A program made the translations under genes and the position numbers. The notes below the pieces were generated by a model. It did no database searches. It was given only the letters and a program-made list of their open reading frames with translations, and had not been told where the DNA came from. DNA of 64,000 nt, from positions 68,875,121-68,939,120 of the forward strand of contig NC_030814.1 in assembly GCF_001704415.2 (NCBI RefSeq), given 5' to 3'. Position 1 is the first letter of the stretch; every line of letters starts with the position of its first letter. Source of the stretch: Capra hircus. Taxonomy: Eukaryota; Chordata; Mammalia; Artiodactyla; Bovidae. Below are positions 11,510-22,944 of this stretch, in pieces.

Positions 11510-14500
11510 TTCAGTTCAGTTCAGTTCAATCACTCAGTCGTGTCCTACTCTTTGCTACCCCATGAATCGCAGCACGCCAGGCCTCCCTATCCATCACCAA
11601 CTCCCGGAGTTCACCCAGACTCACGTCCATCAAGTCAGTGATGCCATCCAGCCATCTCATCCTCTGTCGTCCCCTTCTCCTCCTGCCCCCAATCCCTCCC
11701 AGCATCAGAGTCTTTTCCAATGAGTCACCTCTTTGCATGAGGTGGCCAAAGTACTGGAGTTTCAGCTTTAGCATCATTCCTTCCAAAGAAATCCAAGGGC
11801 TGATCTCCCTCAGAAAGGACTGGTTAGATCTCCTTCAGTCCAAGGGTCTCTCAAGAGTCTTCTCCAACACCACAGTTCAAAAGCATCAATTCTTTGGTCC
11901 TCAGCCTTCTTCACGGTCCAACTCTCATATCCATACATGACCACAGGAAAAACCATACCTTGAATAGACGAACCTTTGTTGATAAAGTAATGTCTCTGCT
12001 TTTGAATATGCTATCTAGGTTTGTCATAACTTTTCTTCAAGGAGTAAGCGTCTTTTAATTTCATGGCTGCAATCACCATCTGCAGTGATTTTGGAGCCCA
12101 GAAAAATAAAGCCTGACACTGTTTCGACTGTTTCCCCATCTATTTCCCATGAAGTGATGGGACCGGATGCCATGATCTCCATTTTCTCAATATTGAGCTT
12201 TAAGCTAAATTTTCACTCTCCACTTTCACTTTCATCAAGAGGTTTTTTAGCTCCTCTTCACTTTCTGCCATAATGGTGGTGTCATCTGCATTTCTGAGGT
12301 TATTGATACTTCTCCCAGCAATCTTGATTCCAGCTTGTGCTTCTTCCAGCCCAGCGTTTCTCATGATGTACTCTGCATAGAAGTTAAATAAGCAGAGTGA
12401 CAATATACAGCCTTGAAGTACTCCTTTTCCTATTTGGAGCCAGTCTGTTGTTCCATGTCCAGTTCTAACTGTTGCTTCCTGACCTGTATACAGATTTCTC
12501 AAGAGGCAGGTCAGGTGGTCTGCTATTCCCATCTCTTTCAGAATTTTCCACAGTTATTGTGATGCACACAAAGGCTTTGGCATAGCCAATAAAGCAGAAA
12601 TAGATGTCTTTGTGGAACTCTCTTGCTTTTTCCATGATCCAGCAGATGTTGGCAATTTGATCTCTGGTTCCTCTGCCTTTTCTAAAACCAGCTTGAACAT
12701 GTGGAAGTCACGGTTCACGTATTGCTGAAGCCTGGCTTGGAGAACTTTGAGCATTACTTTACTAGCATGTGAGATGAGTGCAATTGTGCGGTAGTTTGAG
12801 CATTGTTTGGCATTGCCTTTCTTTGGAATTGGAATGAAAACTGACCTTTTCCAGTCCTGTGGCCACTGCTGAGTTTTCCAAATTTGCTGGCATATTGAGT
12901 GCAGCACTTTCACAGCATCATCTTTCAGGATCCGAAATAACTCCACTGGAATTCCATCACCTCCACTATCTTTGTTCATAGTGATGCTTTCTAAGGCCCA
13001 CTTGACTTCACATTCCAGGATGTCTGGCTCTAGATGAGTGATCACATCATCATGATTATCTGGGTCGTAAATATCTTTTTTGTACAGTTCTTCTGTGTAT
13101 TCTTGCCACTTCTTCTTAATATCTTCTGCTTCTGTTGGGTCCATACCATTTCTGTCCTTTATTGAGCCTGTCTTTGCATGAAATGTTCCCTTGGTACCTC
13201 TAATTTTCTTGAAGAGATCTCTAGTCCTTCTCATTCTGTTATTTTCCTCTATTTCTTTGCACTGATCGCTGAGGAAGGCTTTCTTATCTCTTCTTGCTCT
13301 TCTTTGGAACTCTGCATTCAGATGTTTATATCTTTCCTTTTCTCCTTTGCTTTTTGCTTCTCTCCTTTTCACAGCTATTTGTAAGGCCTCCCCAGACAGC
13401 CGTTTTGCTTTTTTGCATTTCTTTTCCATGGGGATGGTCTTGATCCCTGTCTCCTGTACAATGTCATAAACCTCCATCCACAATTCATCAGGCTCTCTAT
13501 CAGATCTAGTCCCTTAAATCTATTTCTCACTTCCACTGTATAATCATAAGGAATTTGATTTAGGTCATACCTGAATGGTCTAGTGATTTTCCCTACTTTC
13601 TTCAAATTAAATCTGAATTTGGCAATAAGAAGTTCACGATCTGAGCCACAGTCAGCTTCCGGTCTTGTTTTTCTTGACTGTATAGAGCTTTTCCATCTTT
13701 GGCTGCAAAGAATATAATCAATCTGATTTCGGTGTTGACCATCTGGTGATGCCCATGTGTAGTCTTCTCTTGTGTTATTGGAAGAGGGTGTTTGCTATGA
13801 CCAGTGCATTTTCTTGGCCAAACTCTATTAGTCTTTGCCCTGCTTCATTCTGTATTCCAAGGCCAGATTTGCCTGTTACTCCTGGTGTTTCTTGACTTCC
13901 TACTTTTGCATTGCAGTCCCATATAATGAAAAGGACATCTTTTTGGGTTGGTAGTTTTAAAAGGTCTTGTAGGTCTTTATAGAACCATTCAACTTCAGCT
14001 TCTTCGGTGTTACTGGTTGGGGCAAAGACTTGGATTACTGTTATATTTCATGTTTTACCTTGGAAACGAACAGAGTTCATTCTGTCATCTTTGAGATTGC
14101 ATCCAAGTACTGCATTTCAGACTCTTCTGTTGACCATGATGGCTATTCCATTTCTTCTAAGGGATTCCTGCCCACAGTAGTAGATATAATGGTCATCTGA
14201 GTTAAATTCACCCATTCCAGTCCATTTTAGTTTGCTGATTCTTAGAATGTCGACATTAACTCTTGCCATCTCCTGTTTGCCCACTTCCAATTTGCCTTGA
14301 TTCATGGACCTGACATTCCAGATTCCTCTGCAATATTGCTCTTTATAGCATCGGACCTTGCTTCTATCACCAGTCACATCCACAACTGGGTATTGTTTTT
14401 GCTTTGGCTCCATCCCTTCATTCTTTCTGGAGTTATTTCTCCATTGATCTCCAGTAGCATATTGGGCACCTACTGACCTGGGGAGTTCCTCTTTTGGTAT

Positions 14501-14915
14501 CCTGTCATTTTGCCTTTTTATACTGTTCATGAGGTTCTCAAGGCAAGAATACTGAAGTGGTTTGCCATTCCCTTCTCCAGTGGACCACATTGTGTCAGAC
14601 CTCTCCACCATGTCCGCCTGTCTTGGGTGGCCCCACACGACATGGCTTAGTTTCATTGAGCTAGACAAGGATGTGGTCCTAGTGTGATTAGATTGACTAG
14701 TTTTCTGTGATTATGGTTTCAGTGTGTCCGCCCTCTGATGCCCTCTTGCAACCCCTATCATCTTACTTGGGTTTCTCTTACCTTGGATGTGGAGTATCTC
14801 TTCACAGCTGCTCCAGTAAAGCGCAGCCATTGTTCCTTACCTTGGATAAGGGGTATCTCCTCACCGCCGCCCCTCCCAACCTTGAACGTGGAATAGCTCC
14901 TCTAGGCCTCTGCTT
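11510..14915 (-). mobile_element. Near full-length BovB LINE
   Basis: About 3.4 kb, close to the full BovB length and the most complete copy here. From the 5' end on the minus strand: an untranslated leader (14915-14670), a start region with SHVVWGHPRQADM (from 14668), an endonuclease N-terminal part with KLKWTGMGEFNSDDHYIYY, further endonuclease (about 14100-13640), linker (13483-13000) and reverse transcriptase (12760-12200), ending in the inverted tail at 11510. Stops and frameshifts split it into at least five frames. The catalytic box reads NADDT instead of YADDT, so the enzyme would be dead in any case. Its 5' end abuts a second BovB in opposite orientation. Confidence 0.93.
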
Positions 14916-15999
14916 TATTGACTATGCCAAAGCCTTTGACTGTGTGGATCACAATAAACTATGGAAAAGCCTGAAAGAGATGGGAATACCAGACCACTTA
15001 ACCTGCCTCTTGAGAAATCTGTATGCAGATCAGGAAGCAACAGTTAGAACTGGACATGGAACAACAGACTGGTTCCAAATAGGAAAAGGAGTACATCAAG
15101 GCTGTATATTGTCACCCTGCTTATCTAACTTCTATGCAGAGTACATCATGAGAAACACTGGACTGGAAGAAACACAATCTGGAATCAAGATTGCTGGGAG
15201 AAATAGCCATAACCTCAGATATGCAGATGACACCACCATTATGGCAGAAAGTGAAGAGGAGCTAAAGCCTCTTGAAAGTGAAAGAGGAGAGTGAAAAAGT
15301 TGGCTTAAAGCTCAACATTCAGAAAACGAAGATTATGGCATCTGGTCCCATCATTTCATGGAAAATAGATGGGGAAACAGTCGAAACAGTGTCAGGCTTT
15401 ATTTTTCTGGGCTCCGAAATCACTGCAGATGGTGATTGCAGCCATGAAATTAAAAGACACTTACTCCTCGGAAGAAAAGTTATGACCAACCTAGATAGCA
15501 TATTCAAAAGCAGAGACATTACTTTGCCGACTAAGGTCCATTAGTCCAGGCTATGGTTTTTCCTGTGGTCATGTATGAATGTGAGAAGTGGACTGTGAAG
15601 AAGGCTGAGCGCCGAAGAATTGATGCTTTTGAACTGTGGTGTTGGAGAAGACTCTTGAGAGTCCCTTGGACTGCAAGGAGATCCAACCACTCCATTCTGA
15701 AGGAGATCAACCCTTGGATTTCTTTGGAAGGAATGATGCTAAAGCTGAAACTCCAGTACTTTGGCCACCTCATGTGAAGAGTTGACTCATTGGAAAAGAC
15801 TTTGATGCTGGGAGGGATTTGGGGCAGGAGGAGAAGGGGACGACTGAGGATGAGATGGCTGGATGGCATCATGGACTCGATGGATGTGAATCTGAGTGAC
15901 CTCCGGGAGTTGGTAATGAACAGGGAGGCCTGGTGTGCTGCGATTCATGGGGTCGCCAAGAGTCGGACACGACTGAGCAACTGAACTGAACTGAATTGA
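14916..15999 (+). mobile_element. BovB LINE, 3' third, head-to-head with the previous copy
   Basis: Begins abruptly in the reverse transcriptase at FIDYAKAFDCVDHNKL, keeps the YADDTTIM catalytic box, and ends with the CTGAA tail at about 15996. Two frames cover it (to 15294, and 15272-15544), followed by broken frames. It has about 1.1 kb in common with 11510-12600 in inverted orientation. The pair shares one flanking duplication (see findings). Confidence 0.92.
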
Positions 16000-16003
16000 G
16001 ACC

Positions 16004-16325
16004 CTGAAGGTCAGGATCTACTAAAAGTCAAATGTTCTGCCATCTTAGGCCTATTTTAAAAAGTCCTACCAGTTTTTGCCATTTACTGTTTTGATCACTG
16101 GCTGTCATTTTTTTAAAGGTTGTGTCTGGTCGCTTGCCCTCCTGTCTCAATGATTTGGGCTATTTCAGAGAGTTACTCAGTTTTTCTGTGTCTCTGTCAT
16201 GTATACAGGAAGTATAGATGTTAATAAACTTCCTTTTTTTTTTTTTTTCTGTTAACCTGACTTTTGTTACAGAGGATAGCTCAGCCAAGAACTGTATGGA
16301 CAGAGGAAAAAAATTTTTTTTCTCT
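16004..16325 (+). mobile_element. LTR-like DNA, right part
   Basis: Begins with the right copy of 'ctgaaggtcag'. Has AATAAA at 16223-16228, then a T-rich run (16232-16247) and a 'ctgttaacctgacttttgtt' block typical of R/U5 DNA of ERV LTRs. Continuous in sense with 11207-11509. Confidence 0.42.
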
Positions 16326-16369
16326 TTCCTACTATTTACCAATAACATAGGGTATGCTGCTTTTATCTT

Positions 16370-16560
16370 TCAGTTTAGTTCAGCTCAGTCGCTCTGTCGT
16401 GTCTGACTCTTTGTGATCCCATGGTCTACAGCATGCCAGGCTTCCCTGTCCATCACCAACTCCCGGAGCTTGCTCAATCTCATGTCCATCGAATTGGTGA
16501 TGCCATCCAACCATTTCATCCTCTATCATCCTGTTCTCCTCCTGCCTTCAATCTTTTCTA
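16370..16560 (-). mobile_element. BovB LINE 3' tail with target duplication
   Basis: About 190 bp of inverted BovB 3' end. Flanks 'gcttttatctt' (16359-16369) and 'gcttctatctt' (16561-16571) agree at 10 of 11 bases, which marks the insertion site. Confidence 0.88.
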
Positions 16561-16571
16561 GCTTCTATCTT

Positions 16572-16994
16572 GCTTCTCAGCAAGGTCCAGGGGTTTGATG
16601 TGATTCCCCTAGGCCATGAAGCATCAGGTCCAACAATAGATACATATATATTGATTCCATTGTTTACCACCTGACATGTGGAAGGGTCTGGAATAGACAT
16701 TCGTGCTCAGTTCCAAGCATCCTTAGAATATTTTCAATAATAACAACCGACAAAACAGCAGATTTTACCATCATTTTCTGGTTTCCATGATGCCATTCAT
16801 TTTCTATTCACTCATTCTGCATTTATTACAGCATGTAGTATGTATATTTGCTTAGGTTCCTAGAAATAAACTTTACTTGTTTAAAGGTTTGTTTTGCCAT
16901 TAATGCTCTCTTGTTGCCGTGTGAAATTCTACCTGAACATGTGTGTGAGCAGACCTACTATACTGGGTGGCAGCTACAGCAAAGAGTTCTGGTT
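16572..16994. other. Intergenic, no gene seen
   Basis: Unique-looking DNA without a recognisable feature. Confidence 0.45.
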
Positions 16995-17035
16995 CAGTAG
17001 CAGGACTTATGTCAACTCAAGTGGCAGTACGTGTG

Positions 17036-17217
17036 TGTGTGCTTGGAACTCAGTTGTGTCCAACTCTTTGTGACCCCATGGACTATAGCCTGCCAGGATC
17101 CTCTGTCCATAGTATTTTTCAGGCAAGAATAATGGATTGGGTTGCCAGCGCTTCCTCCAGAGGATTAACCCACATCTCCTGCCGTGCAGGCAGATTCTTT
17201 ACATGCTTAATCATCCA
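17036..17217 (-). mobile_element. Bov-tA SINE flanked by a 35-39 bp duplication
   Basis: Inverted Bov-tA body; the head end is decayed ('ttctttacatgcttaatc'). A GT-rich run sits at the tail (17031-17041). Left flank 16995-17029 and right flank 17218-17256 are near-identical over about 35 positions apart from a 4-bp length difference and a few substitutions. Confidence 0.82.
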
Positions 17218-17256
17218 CAGAAGCAGGATCTGTTTATGTCAGCTCAGGTGGCAGTA

Positions 17257-18625
17257 TATGAAGCAAATGGCCTGGCCTACCATGCGTGCACATACATCTG
17301 TGTTCAGATCTCCCAAGACATCAAGGGATGGGCTGCCTTGAAACCTGGATACAGATTGGTGGTGGTGATAAGAGCAGCTGCAGATGCAACTACAATGTCA
17401 GATGTGGTCACTGACTAGAAAATAAGGAGCTTTGCCTGGAAGAAACAATGACCCATGGTGGAGGTAGGGACCAAATTAAACTTCCATCCTAAAGCTCAGT
17501 TTGTCATGTACAGAATTATTCACTACATCACTTCATCACTAGAGTGCCAGGACAAATGCCAAGAGCTCAGGCAGTCAACTTTTTCACTAAATTACTACAA
17601 AATAATAGTGTAAAAATTGTCATTGAAATAAAACATATCAGGAAATTGTAAGCATTCATGAAACTGTACAGAAAGTAAGTTGTTTTCTTTAAGCTGTTTC
17701 AACATTACAAATCAAATATCCAAAGTTTTAGAAATAGAAATGACATTTAAAGGTTTTAAAATTAATGTGAAAGATTACTCATAGAAAACAATACTTTATT
17801 TAAAATTATAAGAAACAATCATTAGCAAATTTTAACTCAATTTACCTTCTAATTGGATGTATGATAATAAAATGAAAGAAAAGGCATTTGAAACCTCATG
17901 ATACTTGTAGTTTCCTATACACAGTCTACAAATTATGAGAAATTTGACAGAAATAAATGATGACACAGACTGAATATATATTTAAAATTAAATTCAGACT
18001 TACATGAAACTGATTTGTGTGAATTGATAAAGTAAACTTGACTTACAAGAGAACTTTTTAGAAAAAGAAATTCTCCTTTTGAATTATTAGTTCCACATGC
18101 ACTAAAAGTTACATTTTGGCATAATTTATCAATAATTCCATCCAAGGTTTTCATAACTCACAAATACTCCTAATGGCTTCAGTAATATTAGCAGAAAGAT
18201 TCATTTCAAAATTAAAAGTAATCAGTAATTAACTGAAAACTTTGTACTTGTCATCTCTGACTAAAAAAAATTTAACTACATTAAAAAAACAAATTTTCTA
18301 AAAGTATAAATTTTGATAAATTCATAGAAATGAGAGTGAAAAAAGGCATAGCCAATAACCACATATGAAAATAGTGATTACTTTTTATTATGCATAAAAT
18401 TGTGACACAAAATATTGTTTGCAATTTGTATTATATTTCATATTTAACAAAATAATCTTGAAGAAAAAAACTATATTTGAGCAAGGATAATGGCAACCTT
18501 TTTTTTCTTTTTAACTAGACACTTCAAATTTTTTATCCTTTCAGTTAAGCATAATGTTTTTATCACTGTACAGTAATGAGTGGATTTATGTTCAAGTCTT
18601 GGTACACATGGACAAAAGGCTTTGT
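17257..18625. other. Intergenic; unassigned open stretch at its left end
   Basis: From 17231 to 17418 one plus frame stays open and reads QVAVYEANGLAYHACTY and onward to a stop at 17418. I do not recognise the protein. It could be a decayed processed pseudogene or chance. The rest, to 18625, is AT-rich and featureless. Confidence 0.35.
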
Positions 18626-19560
18626 CTACATTTTCACAGAGCAGAGTCTCTGAGTTATTCTTCTCAATGCTTCCATTACTTCCTTGTTTCTCAGGCTGTA
18701 GATAAGAGGGTTGAGCACTGGGGTCAAGATGGTATAGAAGACAGCCAGAGCCTTGTCCTCTGTTGGAGATAGAAGGGCTCTTGGAGTTAGATAGGTATAA
18801 GCAAAGGATGCATAGAAGAAAGTCACCACAGTGAGGTGAAGGCTGCATGTTGAATAGGCCTTCTTCTCTTCTGAGTTCATGTGATAGAAAGCAAAGAGAA
18901 CATGGCCATAGGAACAAGCAATAACAATAAAAGGCAACACAAGAAATAGGGTAATACTCACAAACACTGTGCACTCATAGACCCTGGTGTCATTGCAGGC
19001 CAGAGTCAACATGGCTGGGAAGACACAGAAGAAATGATTTGATGGCCCTGGATCTGCAATAAGGGATATGGAGGGCATATGTGGTGTGGGCCCAGGAGTT
19101 GATAGAGCCCATTATCCAAGATCTTGTTATCAACACACACACTCTTTTGCTGATTCTGATGGGATAGTGAAGAGGAAAGCAAATGGCCACATAGTAATCA
19201 TAAGCCATGGATGTCAAAAGCAATGCTTCTGCAACTGCTAAAGTCAGAAAGAAGAAGCTCTGAATCCCACATCCAATGAAGGAGATAGGCTTGTTTCCAA
19301 ACAAAAATTGGAGGCCATTTTGGGGACAATGGTGGAGATGTAATTTAGGTCAATTAAGGAGAGCTGACTAAGAAGGAAATACATTGGTGTATGGAGATGC
19401 ATGTCCAGAAAGATGTGAAGGATCATTGACACACTGCCAAATATGCCATTAAGAAAATAAGAACAATGAAAATAAAAAGAAGCAGGCTGACTCTTGAAGG
19501 GGAGAACAATCCAATTAAGATGAAATTATTTGATGTTCGATTATAGGTTTCCGTGAGTCA
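18626..19560 (-). pseudogene. Odorant receptor pseudogene, OR2L-like (OR family 2)
   Basis: A class II odorant receptor (seven-helix GPCR of olfactory neurons) in single-exon form, now broken. Pieces in order on the minus strand: N-terminus with NNFILIGLF near 19531-19505; TM2 region LHTPMYFLLSQLSLIDLNY (from about 19393); TM3 region SMAYDYYVAICFPLHYPI near 19215-19165; TM5; TM6 and TM7 with FYTILTPVLNPLIYSLRNKE ending near 18665; stop at 18626. At least three frameshifts occur, near 19440, 19305 and 19045. No in-frame start codon is left: a TGA lies three codons before the first conserved residues (19558-19560). The DRY motif reads DYY. The C-terminal half looks most like OR2L members. Pseudogene status is secure; subfamily is my judgement from remembered sequences. 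Confidence 0.9.
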
Positions 19561-20070
19561 TTAATATGTTTTTTCCTAAAAGCAGACACAAGAGCAATTA
19601 AGTATAAAAGAGTAAGTTATTCTTAAATGACTAATTTAGTTCAGTCATAAAAATTCTGAATTTTTATCTATTTTAGAGGATAAATTTAAATTTTAAGCCA
19701 GAGATTGAAAGTTGAAAATGCAAACATTTTTGCCAAAGTTTTCCCAGAAATCTTTGAATTTACTTCTAAAAATTATGAACTCATTAGGATAAGTATTTTT
19801 TATTGCCTACATGAACTCAAGTATTATCAAAATCAGATGTCATAGTTGAAATATATTCAAAGGACATCAATGCAAATGCATACATTATATAAATTCTGTA
19901 AATAAATATTTATTACCATTAATGAATTATTTATCTTTCACATTCAAACCCTAAAGCTTACCTCTAAAACTGTATTAATGTATCACCTGATGATGAGAAG
20001 CTATTAACATTTTTCTTTCTTCAGAATTTTTTACATAGAAATGTCAAATCAAGCTTATTTGAAGCCAATT
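19561..20070. other. Intergenic, upstream of the OR2L-like pseudogene
   Basis: AT-rich DNA. OR genes usually have an upstream non-coding exon and promoter here, but none can be identified by eye. Confidence 0.4.
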
Positions 20071-20081
20071 AATATCATTTG

Positions 20082-20922
20082 AAACACTGGGCTGGAGGAA
20101 GCACAAGCTGGAATTAAGATTGCCATGAGAAATATCAATAATCTCAGATATGCAGATGACACCACACTTATGGCAGAAAGTGAAGAGGCACTAAAAAGCC
20201 TTTTGATGAAAGAGAAAGAGGAGAGTGAAAAAGTTGGCTTAGAGCTCAACATTCAGAAAGCTAAAATTATGGCATCTGGTCCCATCACTTCATGGCAGAT
20301 AGATGGGGAAACAGTGGAAACAGTGTCAGACTTTATTTTTGGGGGCTCCAAAATCACTACAGATGGTGAGTGCAGCCTTGAAATTAAAAGACACTTACTC
20401 CTTGGAAGGAAAGTTATGACCAACCTAGACAGCATATTGAAAAGCAGAATAAGACTTTGCCAACAAAGGTCTGCCTAGTCAAGGCTATAGTTTTTCCAGT
20501 GGTCATATGGATGTGAGTTGGACTGTGAAGAAAGCTGAGCACCGAAGAATTGATGCTTTTCAACTGTGGTGTTGGAGAAGACTCTTGAGAGTCCTTTGGA
20601 CTGCAAGGAGATCCAACCAGTCCATCCTAAAGGAGATCAGTCCTGGGTGTTCATTGGAGGGACTGATGCTGAAGCTGAAACTCCAATACTTTGGCCACCT
20701 CATGTGAAGACTTGACTCATTGGAAAAGACTCTGATGCTGGGAGGGACTGGGGGCAGGAAGAGAAGGGGACGACTGAGGATGAGATGGCTGATGGCATCA
20801 CTGACTCGATGGACGTGAGTCTGAGTGAACTCCGGGAGTTGGTGATGGACAGGGAGGCCTGGCATGCTGTGATTCATGGGGTTGCAAAGAGTCAAACACG
20901 ACTGAGTGACTGAACTGAAATG
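20082..20922 (+). mobile_element. BovB LINE, 3' part, with perfect 11-bp target duplication
   Basis: Starts at the end of the RT domain, keeps LRYADDTTLM, and ends in the CTGAA tail. 'aatatcatttg' at 20071-20081 is repeated exactly at 20923-20933. The first frame is open from 20125 to 20478. Confidence 0.95.
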
Positions 20923-20933
20923 AATATCATTTG

Positions 20934-22271
20934 GCCCATTCCTTGCGAAGTCTAGGATGAATTCTTATTGTCAAGTACCATTTACACAAAGTCATTCTCT
21001 TCTTCCTCCTCAATAATATTCTGAATACTATAGGTAACGTAGACCCTTTACCTGAACATCTATAAACTGTGCCCCTTGTAGCTTTTGTGAATTTACTCAA
21101 GGTCTCCCATCAGCATAAATTTTATTTTTTAATCATTATTTGATAAATATTGCCTTACATTACTTTGCTGTATTCATTTTTCACCACTTTTTGTACTTAA
21201 AATTATTTTCAATTCTAGATGAGTGTGTTCAGTTAAGCACATATATTTATAATATCCTCCTTCTTAAAAACCTATTATGATGATTAAAAAATAGACATAT
21301 AATAAACTAAAAGGGAACAGGGAAGCATATGGCACAATGAGAGATGAAATATTCTAGTTCTTTTGAAAGAAGAACTTTGAATAGAGAAGTGGTCAATCAC
21401 TTAACGGAAAACAGAAAATGACATTCTGAAAGTATTCTCATGAATGAATATTGGAAAAAGCATTCTCAGTAATATATAAAAATTTATTAATTCTACACTG
21501 CATGTTGTGTTTTACTTGTAAATATTATTCTAGAGCCAATTTCTTCTAGACTTTTAAAGGAATTACTAAACATGAAAGAGAAAGCTGAATACATGTGCAC
21601 ATACATAAACACATATTGAAACACACAATCATATAAAAATATGAGTTAAATAATTGTGAAAATGAAGAAAAGAATAGTTTAGAAAATGATTTATCTCTTC
21701 AAAAAAGTATAGGATATTATTAAACCACATACCACTAGATATGTAAAAGATAGAGATAAGAAAGTCTTTTTCAAATTAAAAAATGATGATCAATAAAAAG
21801 ATTAAAGGGGAGTTTCAAACACAAAATGGAAAAAAAATCCTACAGAATTAATTTTTAAAATAGAACAGCAGCAAACATCTAATTATGTTGCCATATTGAA
21901 GAGATATTAGAGAAGTAAGATAAGGAAACCAACATATATGTGTAGTCATTCCTAGAAATGCATATAAAAACATAATGAAAGAGTTAATAGTATCAAAGAA
22001 AAATACTTTTAGTATTGATATACATGAGTCACTATATTGAAATAGCATGAATAGAAAACAGAAAAATAAATGAGAAATACTATATTGCAAAAAAACTTCT
22101 TTAGAATTTCAAATGTCTTCTTGAATATATTTTCTGAATATTCTCAACATTGCCTATAAATACATAGATCTAAAAATGTCTTAACAGTAAAAATACCAAT
22201 AATGAGAAGAATTGTATAGATAGAAATATACACTAAAATATCATGATTTTAAAATAATTTGTATTTTAAGG
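20934..22271. other. Intergenic, no gene seen
   Basis: About 1.3 kb of AT-rich unique DNA. Short open frames are on the minus strand (for example 22090-21848) but have no domain. Confidence 0.45.
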
Positions 22272-22696
22272 AATCTCCACACTGTTCTCCATAGTGGCTG
22301 TACTAGTTTGCATTCCCACCAACAGTGTAAGAGGGTTCCCTTTTCTCCACACCCATGCCAGCATTTACTGCTTGTAGACTTTTGGATCGCAGCCATTCTG
22401 ACTGGTGTAAAATGGCACCTCAACTGCTGGGCATACACACCGAGGAAACCAGATTTGAAAGAGACACGTGTACCCCAGTGTTCATCGCAGCACTATTTAT
22501 AATAGCCAGGACATGGAAGCAACCTTAATGTCCATCAGCAGATGAATGGATAAGATAGCATGGTACATATACACAATGGAGTATTACTCAGCCATTAAAA
22601 AGAATACCTTTGAATCAGTTCTAATGAGGTGGATGAAACTGGAGCCAATTATACAGAGTGAAGTAAGCCAGAAAGAGAAACACCAATACAGTATAC

Positions 22697-22744
22697 AATC
22701 CATATTCCATATATATGGAATTCCATATTCCATATATATGGAAT
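22697..22744. repeat. Tandem palindromic 23-mer inside L1
   Basis: Two tandem copies of a unit containing the perfect palindrome 'attccatatatatggaat', within the L1 3'UTR. Confidence 0.8.
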
Positions 22745-22824
22745 TTAGAAAGATGGTAACAATAACCCTGTATGAGAGATGGCAAAAGAGACACAGATGT
22801 ATAGAACAGTCTTTTGCACTCTGT

Positions 22825-22853
22825 GGGAGAGGGAGAGGGAGAGGGAGAGGGTG
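22825..22853 (+). repeat. GGGAGA tandem repeat, G-quadruplex motif
   Basis: 'gggaga' repeated, ending 'ggg', in the L1 3'UTR: five G3 runs with 3-base loops. Other L1 copies here have only one or two units. Confidence 0.85.
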
Positions 22854-22944
22854 GGATGATTTGGGAGAATGGCTTTGAAACATGTATAATATCATATAAG
22901 AAATGAATCACCAGTCTAAGTTTGAGGCAGGATATAGGAGGCTT

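Larger units (their letters stand above)
22272..22944 (+). mobile_element. Ruminant L1 3' end with 5' inversion
   Basis: 22272-22420 is L1 ORF2 end in minus orientation; 22421-22944 is the adjoining downstream L1 in plus orientation (ORF2 C-terminus with YTMEYYSAIKKNTFESVLMR, then 3'UTR). In element order the inverted piece lies just upstream of the plus piece with about 40-50 bases missing, the pattern made by twin priming. It is cut at 22944 before the L1 tail by a BovB insertion. Confidence 0.88.

Noticed and set aside
14916..15999. Head-to-head BovB pair as ordinary twin priming
   Set aside because: In twin priming the two pieces do not overlap and share one 3' end. Here both pieces carry the 3' end and overlap by about 1.1 kb.
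22546..22878. 110-codon frame ending in GRGRGRG
   Set aside because: L1 ORF2 C-terminus followed by 3'UTR read through the GGGAGA repeat.
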